DNA from: Pseudooceanicola endophyticus
GTDB lineage: Bacteria; Pseudomonadota; Alphaproteobacteria; Rhodobacterales; Rhodobacteraceae
Assembly: GCF_018760365.1 (NCBI RefSeq)
Contig: NZ_JAHIAB010000016.1
Location: 54,677 to 118,676 of the forward strand
Direction of reading: 5' to 3'
DNA length: 64,000 nucleotides
Below, piece after piece: positions 1 through 8,934 of this stretch. The position numbers and the translations under genes were made by a program. Under the pieces are notes generated by a model. The model was not told the DNA's origin, did not search any database, and saw only the letters and a program-made list of their open reading frames with translations. The first letter of the stretch is position 1. Each line of letters starts with the position of its first letter.

Positions 1-2294
1 TTGGCCCACCAGTGCCCGGCATCAAGGTCACCGCCCGTCATGCGCCGCCCCGACACCGTGGAATAGAAGGCCGGCGCCCCATCAGGCGCCTCATCCGGCA
101 CCTGCACCGGGCCCAGCGTTTCCAGAAGCCTGTCGCGCAGCGGCTCCTGGAGGGCGGAATGGTAGGGATAACGCACCCGGATCGGCACGCAGGCCAGCCG
201 CAGGGTCTTGCGGGCATGGCGGCGGAAGGCCTCCAGCGCCTCGGGCGGGCCGACAAGAGAGACGCTGCGCGGGCTGTTGTCGGCGGCGATCCCGATCTGC
301 GGATCGCCCCAGTCGGCCAGGATCGCCTCGGCCTCCTCGACCGGGACCTGGAGCGCGGCCATGGTGCCCTGCCCCTCCAGCGCATGTTGCACGGTGCTGC
401 GCGCGGCCACCAGCCGCAGCGCCTGGTCAAGCGCGATCAGCCCGGCCACATGGGCGGCAGCCACCTCTCCGGCACTGTGGCCCAGCACCGCCCCGGGGGT
501 TGCGCCGCGCGCCATCAGCGCCCGTGCCATCGCCACCTGATCGGCAAAGAGCAGCGGCTGCGACAGCGGCGCCTGCGGCAGGCGCGTCTCCAGGTCGGGG
601 GCCCGCAACGCCTCCTGCAGGGACCAGCCCTGGGCGGCCTGCCAGGCGGCGTCGATGGCATCATGGGCCGCGCGATAGGCGGCATCGCTGTCGAGCGCGG
701 CCAGGCTCATGCCCGGGAACTGCGCCCCGTTGCCGGAGAACAGGAACAGCGTCGGGGCGTCGCGCAGCCGGCTGGTCGCGCGCAGCACCGCCGGATGGGC
801 CGTGCCCGCCACCGCCGCCGCGACCGCCTCCGCCCCGCCCTCGGCCAGGATTGCCAGCCGTTCGGGATGCAGATCGCGCAGGTGCAGCGCCTCGGTCTTC
901 AGGCGGGGGGCCTCGGCCCCCTCCAGCACAGGCTGCGCCCTCTCCAGCGTCTCAGCCAGAGCCGCGCGGCAGAAGGCGGAAGCCACGTACAGACCGGTCG
1001 GCGCATCGGGCCCCTGCACGGGAACCGGACGCGGCGCCGGGGCGGCGATGATCGCATGGGCATTGGCGCCGCCGAACCCGAAGGAGCTGACGCCGGCCAG
1101 CCGCGCCGCTGCGGGCAGGTCCAGCACCTTCTGCGGCACGGAGACGTTCAGGGCTTCGAAGGGGATCGCCGGGTTCAGCACGCCCGAATGCAGCGAGGGG
1201 GCCAGCCGCCCGCTTTCCAGCGCCAGCTGCGCCTTCAGCAGGCCCGCGCAGCCGGCGGCGGGCTCGAGGTGGCCGATATTGGTCTTGACCGAGCCGATGG
1301 GCAGCGGACGGCGGCGCAGCCGGCCCAGCGCCTCGCCCAGCGCGCCCGCCTCGATCGGATCGCCGGCGGCGGTGCCGGTGCCATGAGCCTCGACGAAGGC
1401 CAGGTCTTCGGGGTCGATCCCGGCGTCGCGGTAGGTGTCGCGCAGCAGCCGCAGCTGCGCCTCGGCCGAGGGCAGCGCGATGTTGACCGTGGCGCCGCTG
1501 GTGTTGGTGCCGACATGGATCAGACGCCCGTGATCCTGCGGCGAGGCCAGCGCGGCATCCTCGCGGGTCAGCACGAAGGCCACGGCCCCCTCCGCCCGCA
1601 CATAGCCATCCGCCGCCGCCGAGAACGCCTGGCACAGGCCCGAGGGCGACAGCATCCGCGCTGCCGCGAAACCGACGAACTGGCTGGGCAGCATCAGCAT
1701 GTTGGTGGCGCCGACCACCGCGATCTCGACCTCACCGGACAGCAGCGCCTGCTGCGCCGCCTTCAGCGCGAAAAGCGAAGAGGAACAGGCGGTGTCGATG
1801 GTCATCGAGGGGCCATGCCAGTCGAAGACATGGCTGACCCGGTTGGCGATCACCGCCAGGGAATTGCCGCTCATGACATAGCCGTCGGCGGTGCGCGGGT
1901 CATGGCCCAGCACCACCGCGTAATCGGTCATCGAGGCGCCGGCAAAGACGCCGATGTCCTTGCCCGCCAGTTCCGAGGGTTTCAGACAGGCATCCTCCAG
2001 CGCCTCCCAGACCACCTGGAGCATCAGGCGCTGCTGCGGATCCATGCTCAGCGCCTCGCGCGGCGAGATCCCGAAGACCGCCGGATCGAAGACCTCGGGA
2101 TCCTCCAGCACACCGGCGGCAAAGCTGTAGGTCTTGCCCTGTGTGCCGGGCACCGGGTGATGATAGAGCGCCTTGCGCCAGCGGCTGTCAGGGATCTCGG
2201 TCACCGCGCAGCGCCCGCCGTAAATCAGATCGGCGAAGGCCGCGACCGAGGGCGCCATGGGAAGTCTGCAGGCGCGTCCAGCGAATCTGATCAT
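1..2294 (-). CDS. Type I polyketide synthase, KS-AT portion (partial, runs off left edge)
   Basis: 764 codons are visible; the 3' end lies outside the window. An N-terminal ketosynthase shows the active-site motif DTACSSS (Cys about residue 170) and the two histidine motifs EAHGTGT and KTNIGH, so the KS should be catalytically competent. A linker leads to an acyltransferase with FLFSGNGAQFPGM and the GHSAGE nucleophile motif (Ser about residue 608). The AT specificity region reads YPYHS, neither the common malonyl (HAFH) nor methylmalonyl (YASH) signature, so the extender unit cannot be predicted. The ATG at 2294 follows an AAAGGG ribosome site; the KS begins almost at once (RFAGRACRLP), so there is no N-terminal docking or loading domain. 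The gene is divergent from a capsule-export operon, which suggests, but does not prove, a product that joins the cell surface. The long plus-strand reading frame over this gene is antisense. Confidence 0.93.
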   Translation of the reverse strand, partial: MIRFAGRACRLPMAPSVAAFADLIYGGRCAVTEIPDSRWRKALYHHPVPGTQGKTYSFAAGVLEDPEVFDPAVFGISPREALSMDPQQRLMLQVVWEALEDACLKPSELAGKDIGVFAGASMTDYAVVLGHDPRTADGYVMSGNSLAVIANRVSHVFDWHGPSMTIDTACSSSLFALKAAQQALLSGEVEIAVVGATNMLMLPSQFVGFAAARMLSPSGLCQAFSAAADGYVRAEGAVAFVLTREDAALASPQDHGRLIHVGTNTSGATVNIALPSAEAQLRLLRDTYRDAGIDPEDLAFVEAHGTGTAAGDPIEAGALGEALGRLRRRPLPIGSVKTNIGHLEPAAGCAGLLKAQLALESGRLAPSLHSGVLNPAIPFEALNVSVPQKVLDLPAAARLAGVSSFGFGGANAHAIIAAPAPRPVPVQGPDAPTGLYVASAFCRAALAETLERAQPVLEGAEAPRLKTEALHLRDLHPERLAILAEGGAEAVAAAVAGTAHPAVLRATSRLRDAPTLFLFSGNGAQFPGMSLAALDSDAAYRAAHDAIDAAWQAAQGWSLQEALRAPDLETRLPQAPLSQPLLFADQVAMARALMARGATPGAVLGHSAGEVAAAHVAGLIALDQALRLVAARSTVQHALEGQGTMAALQVPVEEAEAILADWGDPQIGIAADNSPRSVSLVGPPEALEAFRRHARKTLRLACVPIRVRYPYHSALQEPLRDRLLETLGPVQVPDEAPDGAPAFYSTVSGRRMTGGDLDAGHWWA

Positions 2295-2488
2295 GTGCAA
2301 CCCTTTCGATGCCGGAGCCAGGGCCGCTCCGCGTAAATTACCCCGCCACCGACCGCCCCGGCGCCGCTTCTGACGACCGGACCGAAAGTGTTAGCACAAC
2401 CTTAAGGAAGGCGGACGATGCTTTACGGGACACAAAAGGCGAGTCCGATTAACAAACCATTGATGATGCCGGGGGGCTTTTCACGATC

Positions 2489-3256
2489 ATGCTGGCGGCT
2501 ATGGACAGCCAGGGGCGGGTCATCTTCGCCATTCTCCTGCGCGAGGCGCGGGTGCGTCACGGACGCTCTCACCTGGGCTACGGCTGGGCGGTGATCGAGC
2601 CCGTGGCGCTGATCCTGTTCCTGACACTGGTCTTCTCGCAACTGCGCTCCAGCGGGATCTCGGGCTACGACTTCGCGCTGTTCTTCGCCACCGGCGTGCT
2701 GCCGTTCAACCTGTTCCGCACCTCCAGCCAGTATGCCTCCGGCGCGCTGGAGGCGAACCGGCCGCTGTTCCACTACCCGCCGGTGCAGCCGGTGGATGCG
2801 GTGCTGGCGCGGGTGCTGCTGGAAAGCGCCACGGCGCTGCTGGTCATGGGGCTGGTCTTCGGCGCCCAGATCGCCTGGCTGCGCGCACCGCCCCCCGCCC
2901 ATCCGCTGCAACTTCTGGCAGTGCTGGGGCTGGCGGCGACGCTGGCCTTCGGGGTCGCCATGTGCCTGGCCACGGCGCGGGAATGGCTGCCCTCGCTCGG
3001 CCATCTCTACGGCGTGCTGATGGGGCCGGCCTTCCTGCTGTCGGGGATCTTCTTCTCGCTCCACGCGATGCCGGAGGGCGCGCGCGACATGCTGGTCTGG
3101 AACCCGCTGATCCATATCGTCGAAGGGTTCCGCTCCGGCTACCTGGCCGGCTACCGCGCCCCCGAGCTGGACCTGGCCTACCTGGCCTGGTTCGCCGGCG
3201 GCTCGGTCGTGCTTGGCCTGGCGCTGACCCTGACCTTCGGGCGCAAGGCGTCATGA
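2489..3256 (+). CDS. kpsM: Capsule polysaccharide ABC exporter, permease (KpsM/CtrC family)
   Basis: A 255-residue ABC-2 type membrane protein, the usual length for KpsM/Wzm permeases. About six hydrophobic segments are visible (for example residues 35-55, 60-80, 105-130, 140-160, 175-195 and 230-248). The short N-terminus carries the family-like LLREARVRHGRSHLGYGW stretch that precedes the first membrane span. With KpsT it would export lipid-linked polysaccharide across the inner membrane. Its stop overlaps the start of the ATPase gene (ATGA), so translation is probably coupled. An alternative start at 2501 (second ATG) is possible and slightly better placed after GGCGG. Confidence 0.9.
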   Translation: MLAAMDSQGRVIFAILLREARVRHGRSHLGYGWAVIEPVALILFLTLVFSQLRSSGISGYDFALFFATGVLPFNLFRTSSQYASGALEANRPLFHYPPVQPVDAVLARVLLESATALLVMGLVFGAQIAWLRAPPPAHPLQLLAVLGLAATLAFGVAMCLATAREWLPSLGHLYGVLMGPAFLLSGIFFSLHAMPEGARDMLVWNPLIHIVEGFRSGYLAGYRAPELDLAYLAWFAGGSVVLGLALTLTFGRKAS

Positions 3257-3963
3257 TCGCGCTGGAGGGGCTCAGCAAGGCCTATCCCCTGTCGGGACGA
3301 CGCCAGAGGCCGATCCTGCAGGACGTCAGCCTGACCCTGCCAGATGCCAATATCGCGATCCTCGGGCGCAACGGTCAGGGCAAGTCCACCCTGCTGCGGA
3401 TGATCGCGGGGATCGAGCCCCCGGACCGCGGCCGCATCCGCTGCACCGGCAGCGTGTCCTGGCCGATCGGCTTTCGCGGCTCCTTCCACCGCCAGCTGAG
3501 CGGCGCCGAGAATGTCCGCTTCGTCGCCCGGATCTATCGGCAGAACACCGAATACGTCACCGCCTTCGTGCGCGATTTCGCCGAGTTGGGACCGTTCTTC
3601 GACCAGCCGGTGAAGGCCTATTCCACCGGCATGGTCGGGCGGCTGGCCTTCGGCCTGTCGATGGCCATCGCCTTCCGCATCTACCTGGTGGACGAGGTTC
3701 TGGGCGCCGGCGACAGCCATTTCCAGCACAAGTGCCGCGCCGCCTTCCGGGCCCGGGCCGATCAGGCGCGGCTGGTCATGGTCTCCCACTCCATGCCGAT
3801 GCTGCGCGAATTCTGTGACGCCGCCCTGGTCATCGACAACGGAACCTTAACTTTCTTCCCCGATCTGGAAGAGGGCATCGCCCGCTACGAACAGCTGAAT
3901 GCCCCGTCCCGGCCCCAGGCCGCGGCGGTCTCCCGGCAAAGCCAACCGGACCTTCCGACATGA
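3253..3963 (+). CDS. kpsT: Capsule polysaccharide ABC exporter, ATP-binding protein (KpsT family)
   Basis: A 236-residue ABC ATPase. The Walker A is GRNGQGKST, the Walker B is IYLVDEVLGAGD, and a VSHS switch motif follows. The signature loop is YSTGMVGRLAFGLSM rather than LSGGQ, which is typical of KpsT/Wzt-type polysaccharide exporters. There is no C-terminal carbohydrate-binding extension, so this is the KpsT (group 2 capsule) rather than the long Wzt type. The ATG at 3253 overlaps the kpsM stop; in-frame sequence further upstream is just read-through of the kpsM region. The stop overlaps the next start by ATGA. Confidence 0.92.
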   Translation: MIALEGLSKAYPLSGRRQRPILQDVSLTLPDANIAILGRNGQGKSTLLRMIAGIEPPDRGRIRCTGSVSWPIGFRGSFHRQLSGAENVRFVARIYRQNTEYVTAFVRDFAELGPFFDQPVKAYSTGMVGRLAFGLSMAIAFRIYLVDEVLGAGDSHFQHKCRAAFRARADQARLVMVSHSMPMLREFCDAALVIDNGTLTFFPDLEEGIARYEQLNAPSRPQAAAVSRQSQPDLPT

Positions 3964-5162
3964 GCACGCCCCGCCAGATCCCCCGCCCCGCCCCGGCCCC
4001 CGCCGCGACCGTGCTGCCGTTACAGGGCCAGGAGCCCGGGCAATGGCGCGCCCAGGCACGGCGGCGCCGCTGGGTCCTGCTCTCGGCGCTGCCCTGCGTG
4101 GTGCTGCCGGTGCTGCTGGCGGTCTGGTACTTCGCCTTTGTCGCCGCCGATCGCTACGCGGTCGAGATGAAGTTCTCGATCCGCTCGCCCTCGGGCTATG
4201 CGGCGGCCGACATGCTGGGGATGATGACCGGCATGGCCTCGGCGGGGGCGACGCTGCTCGACAGCTACATGGTCGAGGATTACATCGACAGCGGTGCCGC
4301 CCTGCGCGCGCTGGACCGCCGGATGGACCTGCGCACCATCTATGCCTCGCCGCACGCCGATCCGCTGGCCCGCATCGACCCTTCTGCAAGCTTCGAGGAT
4401 TTCCGACGCCATTTCCGATGGTTCCGCACCGTTTACCTGGACACCGGATCGCAGGTTCTGACGGTCGAGGTGCAGGCCTTCACCCCCGAAGAGGCGCTGG
4501 CGGTCGCCCAGGGGCTACTGGATCTGGTCTCGAACCTCGTCAACGACATCTCGGAACGCGCGCGCCTGGACACCATGCGCGCCGCCGAGGCCGAGGTCGC
4601 CCGGGTCGAGGCCGCCCTGCGCCAGCACCGTGCGGAGCTTGCTCAGTTCCGCCAGACCCGGCAGGACATCGACCCGACGGCCTCTGCCGGCGCCCAGCAG
4701 GGTCTGCTGAGCCAGCTTGAGGGCCAGCTGGCGCGGCTGCGCTCGGAACGCGACACGCTTTTGCAGTTCGTGCGCCCCGACGCCCCGCCGATCAAGATCC
4801 GCGACGGCCAGATCGCCGCGGTCGAGCAGCAGCTGGAGGCGCAGAAGGCACGGCTGGGCAGCGGCGAGGACGACAGCGCCGGGGACACCTATACCGACAG
4901 CGTCTCGGCCTACGAGGCGCTCTCGGTCGATCTGGAGTTCCTGCAACGCAGCTACGTCTCGGCGCTGGCCGCGCTTGAGGCCGCCCGGATCGAGGCCGAC
5001 CGCCAGCAGCGCTACCTGGCGACCTTCGTGGCCCCTGAACTGCCGCAGGAGCCGCTCTATCCCCAGCGCGGGCTGTCGATCCTGCTGGTCGCGGTGGTGG
5101 CGCTGCTGGGCTGGGCCCTCACGGTGATGGCCGTCTACATCCTGCGCGAACACGCGACCTGA
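3960..5162 (+). CDS. kpsE: Capsule export inner-membrane/periplasmic protein (KpsE/CtrB family)
   Basis: A 400-residue protein with the classic polysaccharide co-polymerase layout: an N-terminal membrane span at about 36-58 after a basic stretch (RRRRW), a long periplasmic section with coiled-coil-like heptads (about 195-345) and a C-terminal span at about 370-392 followed by a short cytoplasmic tail. KpsE/CtrB proteins link the KpsMT exporter to the outer-membrane KpsD/Wza channel. No such channel gene is in this window. Overlaps kpsT by ATGA. Confidence 0.88.
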   Translation: MSTPRQIPRPAPAPAATVLPLQGQEPGQWRAQARRRRWVLLSALPCVVLPVLLAVWYFAFVAADRYAVEMKFSIRSPSGYAAADMLGMMTGMASAGATLLDSYMVEDYIDSGAALRALDRRMDLRTIYASPHADPLARIDPSASFEDFRRHFRWFRTVYLDTGSQVLTVEVQAFTPEEALAVAQGLLDLVSNLVNDISERARLDTMRAAEAEVARVEAALRQHRAELAQFRQTRQDIDPTASAGAQQGLLSQLEGQLARLRSERDTLLQFVRPDAPPIKIRDGQIAAVEQQLEAQKARLGSGEDDSAGDTYTDSVSAYEALSVDLEFLQRSYVSALAALEAARIEADRQQRYLATFVAPELPQEPLYPQRGLSILLVAVVALLGWALTVMAVYILREHAT

Positions 5163-5170
5163 GGGGCGTC

Positions 5171-6193
5171 ATGACACGGATCACGGCGATCACCACCTGC
5201 TACCGCGAGGGGCCGCTGCTGGGTCCGGCGCTGCGTTCCGTTCTGGCCCAGCAGGGCCCCGAGCTGGAGGTGCTGCTGGTCGCCGACGGGGCCGATGCCG
5301 CCACCCTGGCCGAGGCCGAAGGACTGTGCGATCCCCGGCTGCGGCTGCTGCGCCAGGCCAATGACGGGCTGTCCTCGGCGCGCAACCGGGCGCTGGAACA
5401 GGCGCGGGGCGACTGGATCTGCTTCCTCGATGCCGATGACCTGCGTCCGCCCTGGGCGCTGGCGCGGATGCTGGCAGCCGCCGGTCCGGCAGAGCTGGTG
5501 CTCTGTCCCGGCCACCTGAGCGAACCCGACGACAGCCTGCACCCGTTCTACGACCGCGCCCTGCTGGACCAGCTGGCGGCGCGGCCCTCAGACGACCCGC
5601 TGCGCCGCCCCCTCGCCCAGCTGAGCGAGCCGCAATCGGCCAACAAGCTGATCCGCCGCAGCCTGATCGCGCGGCACCGGCTGCGCTTTCCCAACGGCCA
5701 TTTCTTCGAGGACATCCTGTTCCACACCCTCGCCGTCACCCATGCGCGCGGGCTGGCCGTCAGCGACAGCCCCGGTTTCACCTATCACCGCCGCCATGGC
5801 CACCGCCAGATCACCGGCGGCGCCGATACCCGGCGCTTCGACACGCTGGCGGTGACCCGGATGACGCTGCAACGGGTGGCCGCCGAAGCCCGCGACCCGC
5901 TGCTGCGCCTTTCGGTGCTGCTGTCCTGCGCGCGGCTGATCCAATGGTCCGAAAGCGTGATCGCCCATCCCCACCGCGCCGCCTTCCGCGACATGACGGT
6001 GGCCATGCTGGCCCTGTCTGACCCGATCTACCGGGTGCTGCCGGCCCTGCCGGAACCGCTGGCCCCCCTCGCCCCGCTGCACGACTGGCTTTCGGGGCTG
6101 CTGCGCGACCCGCGTCTGCCCCCCCATCCGCAGGAGATCCCCCATGTCCGACCCGGTTTTCGTCAGCGCCTTTGGCCACAGCGTCGCGCTTGA
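5171..6193 (+). CDS. Glycosyltransferase family 2
   Basis: A 340-residue soluble protein with a GT-A fold: an N-terminal nucleotide-binding start (ITAITTCYREGPLL) and a CFLDADD metal-binding motif near residue 85. It should add a sugar, from a nucleotide-sugar donor, to the polysaccharide or lipid carrier exported by KpsMTE. It begins 8 bases after kpsE behind a GAGGGG ribosome site, so it is in the same operon. Its last 50 bases overlap the next gene in another frame. Donor and acceptor cannot be told from sequence. Confidence 0.88.
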   Translation: MTRITAITTCYREGPLLGPALRSVLAQQGPELEVLLVADGADAATLAEAEGLCDPRLRLLRQANDGLSSARNRALEQARGDWICFLDADDLRPPWALARMLAAAGPAELVLCPGHLSEPDDSLHPFYDRALLDQLAARPSDDPLRRPLAQLSEPQSANKLIRRSLIARHRLRFPNGHFFEDILFHTLAVTHARGLAVSDSPGFTYHRRHGHRQITGGADTRRFDTLAVTRMTLQRVAAEARDPLLRLSVLLSCARLIQWSESVIAHPHRAAFRDMTVAMLALSDPIYRVLPALPEPLAPLAPLHDWLSGLLRDPRLPPHPQEIPHVRPGFRQRLWPQRRA

Positions 6194-7859
6194 TCCCGGC
6201 CCCGGCGGGTTCCTTGGCGCCGACAGCCTCTGGCGGCTGCGCGAGATCTACGAACCCGCCCTGGCGCGCGAGGCGCTGCCCGACAGCGGGCTGGCGGTGG
6301 ACATCGGCGCGGGCTTCGGCGCCTTCGCCCTGCCCTTCGCCCTGGCCTTCCCCGGCTGGCAGATCCGCTGCTTTGAACCCGAAGAGGAAAGCTATGCCGC
6401 GCTTTGCCGCAACATCGACCGGCTGGGGCTGCGCGGGCGGGTGCAGGCCACCCGTGCCGCCATCGTGCCCGGCGCGCGTGGCGGGCGGGCCCTGCTGCGC
6501 GGAGATCGCGAAAAGCCCGGGTTCCTGGCCGCCGACCTGCCCGAATGGCAGGGCACGGGCCCCGCGCAAAGCCTGCCCGCCCTGCCCCCCGCCCATGTCG
6601 CCGCCCTGACCCCGACGCTGGTGAAATTCACCTGCCCCGGGCAGGAGGCCGGGCTGCTGGGGGCCTTGCAGGCCGCGCCGCCCAGATGGCTGATCGGGGA
6701 AAGCTGGCAGCCGGTGCCCAGCACGCTTCTGGCGCCCGAAACCCGCGCCTATGTGCCACTGGCGGGCACGCCCTTCCGCTTGCAGCAGGGCCCGGCAAGT
6801 GGCGGCCTGCGCCCCGGCCTCGACGTGGTGGTGGCGATGTACAACAGCGCCGCCACGATCCGCGCCTGCGTCGCCTCGACCCTGACGGCGGGGCGGGACG
6901 ACATCCGCGCGCTGGTGGTCGATGACGGCTCGACCGACAGCGGCGCCGAGGAAGTCCGGCGCGCCTTCGGCGACGATCCACGGGTGGTGCTGCTGCAAAA
7001 GGTCAACGGCGGCTGCGCCTCGGCACGCAACCACGGGCGCATGGCCTCGGATGCGGCGCATCTGGCCTTCGTCGATGCCGATGACACCGTGGACCCGGAT
7101 TTCTTCGCCAACCTGCTGGAACTGGCGCGCTATTCGGGCGCCCCGATCGTGCAGGGCAGCTTTGCCCCCTTCGAGGACACGCCGCATGGACGGCTGTTCG
7201 CCGAGCCGCCCGAAGCCGCCGCCCATGCCGGGTTCCCCCGCCAGCCCTTCGGCAGCGCGCAGTGGTATCCCCTGCCCTGGGAGGCGGCGGTGACCGGCCA
7301 ACCCTCGATCTGGCGGCGGGTCTACCGGCGCGATTTCCTGGACGCCCGAGACATCTGGTTCCCCGAACATATCCGCGCCTTCGACGACCTGCTGTTCCAG
7401 CTGGTCTCGTGCCAGCATGCCGGGATGATCCCGACCCGCGAGGACCTGCGCTATCACTACCGCCAGCACGCCGCACAGGACATCCGCGCCGGGGATGAAC
7501 GGATGATCTACAGCCTGGAAATGTACCGCCTGGTGCTGCGCCGCGCGGTGGAGGAAGGCTGGCCGCGCTTCGATCCCTTCGCGGTCTCCTTCTTCAACAC
7601 GCTGCACTGGACGCTGGAAACGATCCGCCCCGACCTGGCCGAGCCCTTCCTGCAGGGCGCGGCAGAGCTGTGGGTGCTGATGCGCAAGGTCTTCGGGCGG
7701 GCGCTCGACCCGGTGGACCGCAGCGTCAGCCTGCCCGTCGCCTTCGCCCGCCAGCGGCGCGAGACCGAGGCGCGGCTGGCCGGGTTCGCCGACAGCTACG
7801 CCTTTGCCTATCTCGACAGTGCCGCGCTGCATGTGGACATGGTGCGCGCCTCAGCCTGA
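6144..7859 (+). CDS. Fusion of FkbM-type methyltransferase and GT2 glycosyltransferase
   Basis: 571 residues in two modules. Residues about 45-215 look like an FkbM-family SAM methyltransferase (AVDIGAGFGAFALPFALAF motif I, then CFEPEEESYAALCRNI, the acidic ribose-binding strand). Residues about 230-470 are a GT2 domain (LDVVVAMYNSAATI, then LVVDDGSTDSG and FVDADDT). The protein may both glycosylate and O-methylate the polysaccharide; methyl capping is a known way to end chain growth, but that is inference here. The ATG follows AGGAG and lies 50 bases inside the upstream glycosyltransferase gene. Its end overlaps the convergent sulfotransferase gene by 9 bases. Confidence 0.86.
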   Translation: MSDPVFVSAFGHSVALDPGPGGFLGADSLWRLREIYEPALAREALPDSGLAVDIGAGFGAFALPFALAFPGWQIRCFEPEEESYAALCRNIDRLGLRGRVQATRAAIVPGARGGRALLRGDREKPGFLAADLPEWQGTGPAQSLPALPPAHVAALTPTLVKFTCPGQEAGLLGALQAAPPRWLIGESWQPVPSTLLAPETRAYVPLAGTPFRLQQGPASGGLRPGLDVVVAMYNSAATIRACVASTLTAGRDDIRALVVDDGSTDSGAEEVRRAFGDDPRVVLLQKVNGGCASARNHGRMASDAAHLAFVDADDTVDPDFFANLLELARYSGAPIVQGSFAPFEDTPHGRLFAEPPEAAAHAGFPRQPFGSAQWYPLPWEAAVTGQPSIWRRVYRRDFLDARDIWFPEHIRAFDDLLFQLVSCQHAGMIPTREDLRYHYRQHAAQDIRAGDERMIYSLEMYRLVLRRAVEEGWPRFDPFAVSFFNTLHWTLETIRPDLAEPFLQGAAELWVLMRKVFGRALDPVDRSVSLPVAFARQRRETEARLAGFADSYAFAYLDSAALHVDMVRASA

Positions 7860-8732
7860 ACAGCGCGCCCGGAAGGCCTCGTGCAGGGCGCGGGCCTGGA
7901 TGCGGCGGCGCCAGAGCCGGGTCTCCATCGCCGCCGGGTTCGGGGTTTCCACGTAAAGCTCGTGCGCCAGCTTGCGTGCGACGTAATCGGCCAGCAGATG
8001 CGGACGACGCGGCGCGGCGCACAGCGCAACCAGCCGGTCATGGGCCTGCGGATCGAAGACCGGGTTGCCCAGCGGATCGCCCTCCGGTCCGGCAGCGCGG
8101 AACCAGTCGTAAAGCGCCAGGTCATCGCCCAGGGCATCGCGGATCTCGGCATCCTCCCCGGGCCAGTCGATGCCCGTCCCGGCCGAGCTGTTCTCGGTCC
8201 GCAGACCGGAGGGATCAAGGCCCAGATCCGCCAGCAGCGCCGCCTGGCTTTGCGTGGCACCGGGCAGGTCGAACACCGTGTCCATTGCCGACAGCACCAG
8301 CTTCGCCGCCTCCAGCCGCGAGGCGCATTCGCCGCGCAGCGCCGGAAAGGGCGCGGTCAGGAAATTGCAGATCACGTTGCCGCTGCGGGCCAGGAAGGCC
8401 TCGGGCGTGGGGGGCTGCCAGCCCTCGGCGCGCAGCCCCATGTCAAAGCGGTACTGGCTTTTGACGCGGGCCACCGGATCGCGCAGCCCGGTGGCAAAGC
8501 GGATCTCTCCGGCCATGTAGGGCAGCATCGCCTCGTGCAGCCAGTGGCCCGTGACGGCGCGCAGCGCGCGCGGATTGGGCAGTTCCAGGAATTCCGGTCG
8601 CCCCTCGCGCAGATTGGCGATCAGAGAGGTGCTCTGATACACCTGTTCGGGCGGCAGCGCCCGTTGCAGCGCCCGCATCAGCGACATGCCCGCGCATTTC
8701 GGCACGTGGACGAAGAACAGCGTCCGGACCAT
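7851..8732 (-). CDS. Sulfotransferase family protein
   Basis: 293 residues. The N-terminus FFVHVPKCAGMSLMRAL is the 5'-phosphosulfate loop that binds the PAPS donor in carbohydrate sulfotransferases (PKCAGT/S form). A TGLRDPVARVKSQY stretch near residue 95 fits the 3'-phosphate loop (RDPxxRxxS). It probably sulfates a sugar of the neighbouring polysaccharide. The ATG at 8732 is preceded by GGGGGCGGGG; a longer frame to 8936 has no family sequence before that methionine. It converges on the fusion gene with a 9-base overlap. Confidence 0.85.
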   Translation of the reverse strand: MVRTLFFVHVPKCAGMSLMRALQRALPPEQVYQSTSLIANLREGRPEFLELPNPRALRAVTGHWLHEAMLPYMAGEIRFATGLRDPVARVKSQYRFDMGLRAEGWQPPTPEAFLARSGNVICNFLTAPFPALRGECASRLEAAKLVLSAMDTVFDLPGATQSQAALLADLGLDPSGLRTENSSAGTGIDWPGEDAEIRDALGDDLALYDWFRAAGPEGDPLGNPVFDPQAHDRLVALCAAPRRPHLLADYVARKLAHELYVETPNPAAMETRLWRRRIQARALHEAFRARCSG

Positions 8733-8766
8733 GGCACCCCGCCCCCTTTTCAGCCGGCCTCTTCGA

Positions 8767-8788
8767 TTTATCTCCGGTTTGAGATAAA
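8767..8788. promoter_or_regulatory. Perfect inverted repeat upstream of the sulfotransferase gene
   Basis: TTTATCTC and GAGATAAA (8-base arms, 6-base spacer CGGTTT) lie in a locally AT-rich intergenic stretch, 35 bases upstream of the sulfotransferase start and about 150 bases upstream of nspC. It could be a repressor site or a short transcript hairpin. No regulator is encoded next to it. Confidence 0.4.
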
Positions 8789-8934
8789 CAACTGGTAAAC
8801 GCCGCTCCGGACCCCTAAATGGTGGTCCCCTGCCACGATTTTCCCCTTGCCTGCGCCCGCCGCATCGGCGAGTGCAGGGGCCGAAACCGCCCTTTCCATG
8901 GGCCTCACCCCGAGACGAAGGTGACCACGGGACC

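Noticed and set aside
12..2336. A 774-codon open frame on the plus strand
   Set aside because: It is antisense to the polyketide synthase, whose minus-strand reading shows intact KS and AT motifs. The plus-strand protein is Arg/Gly/Gln-rich with no motif, a usual artefact of GC-rich DNA.
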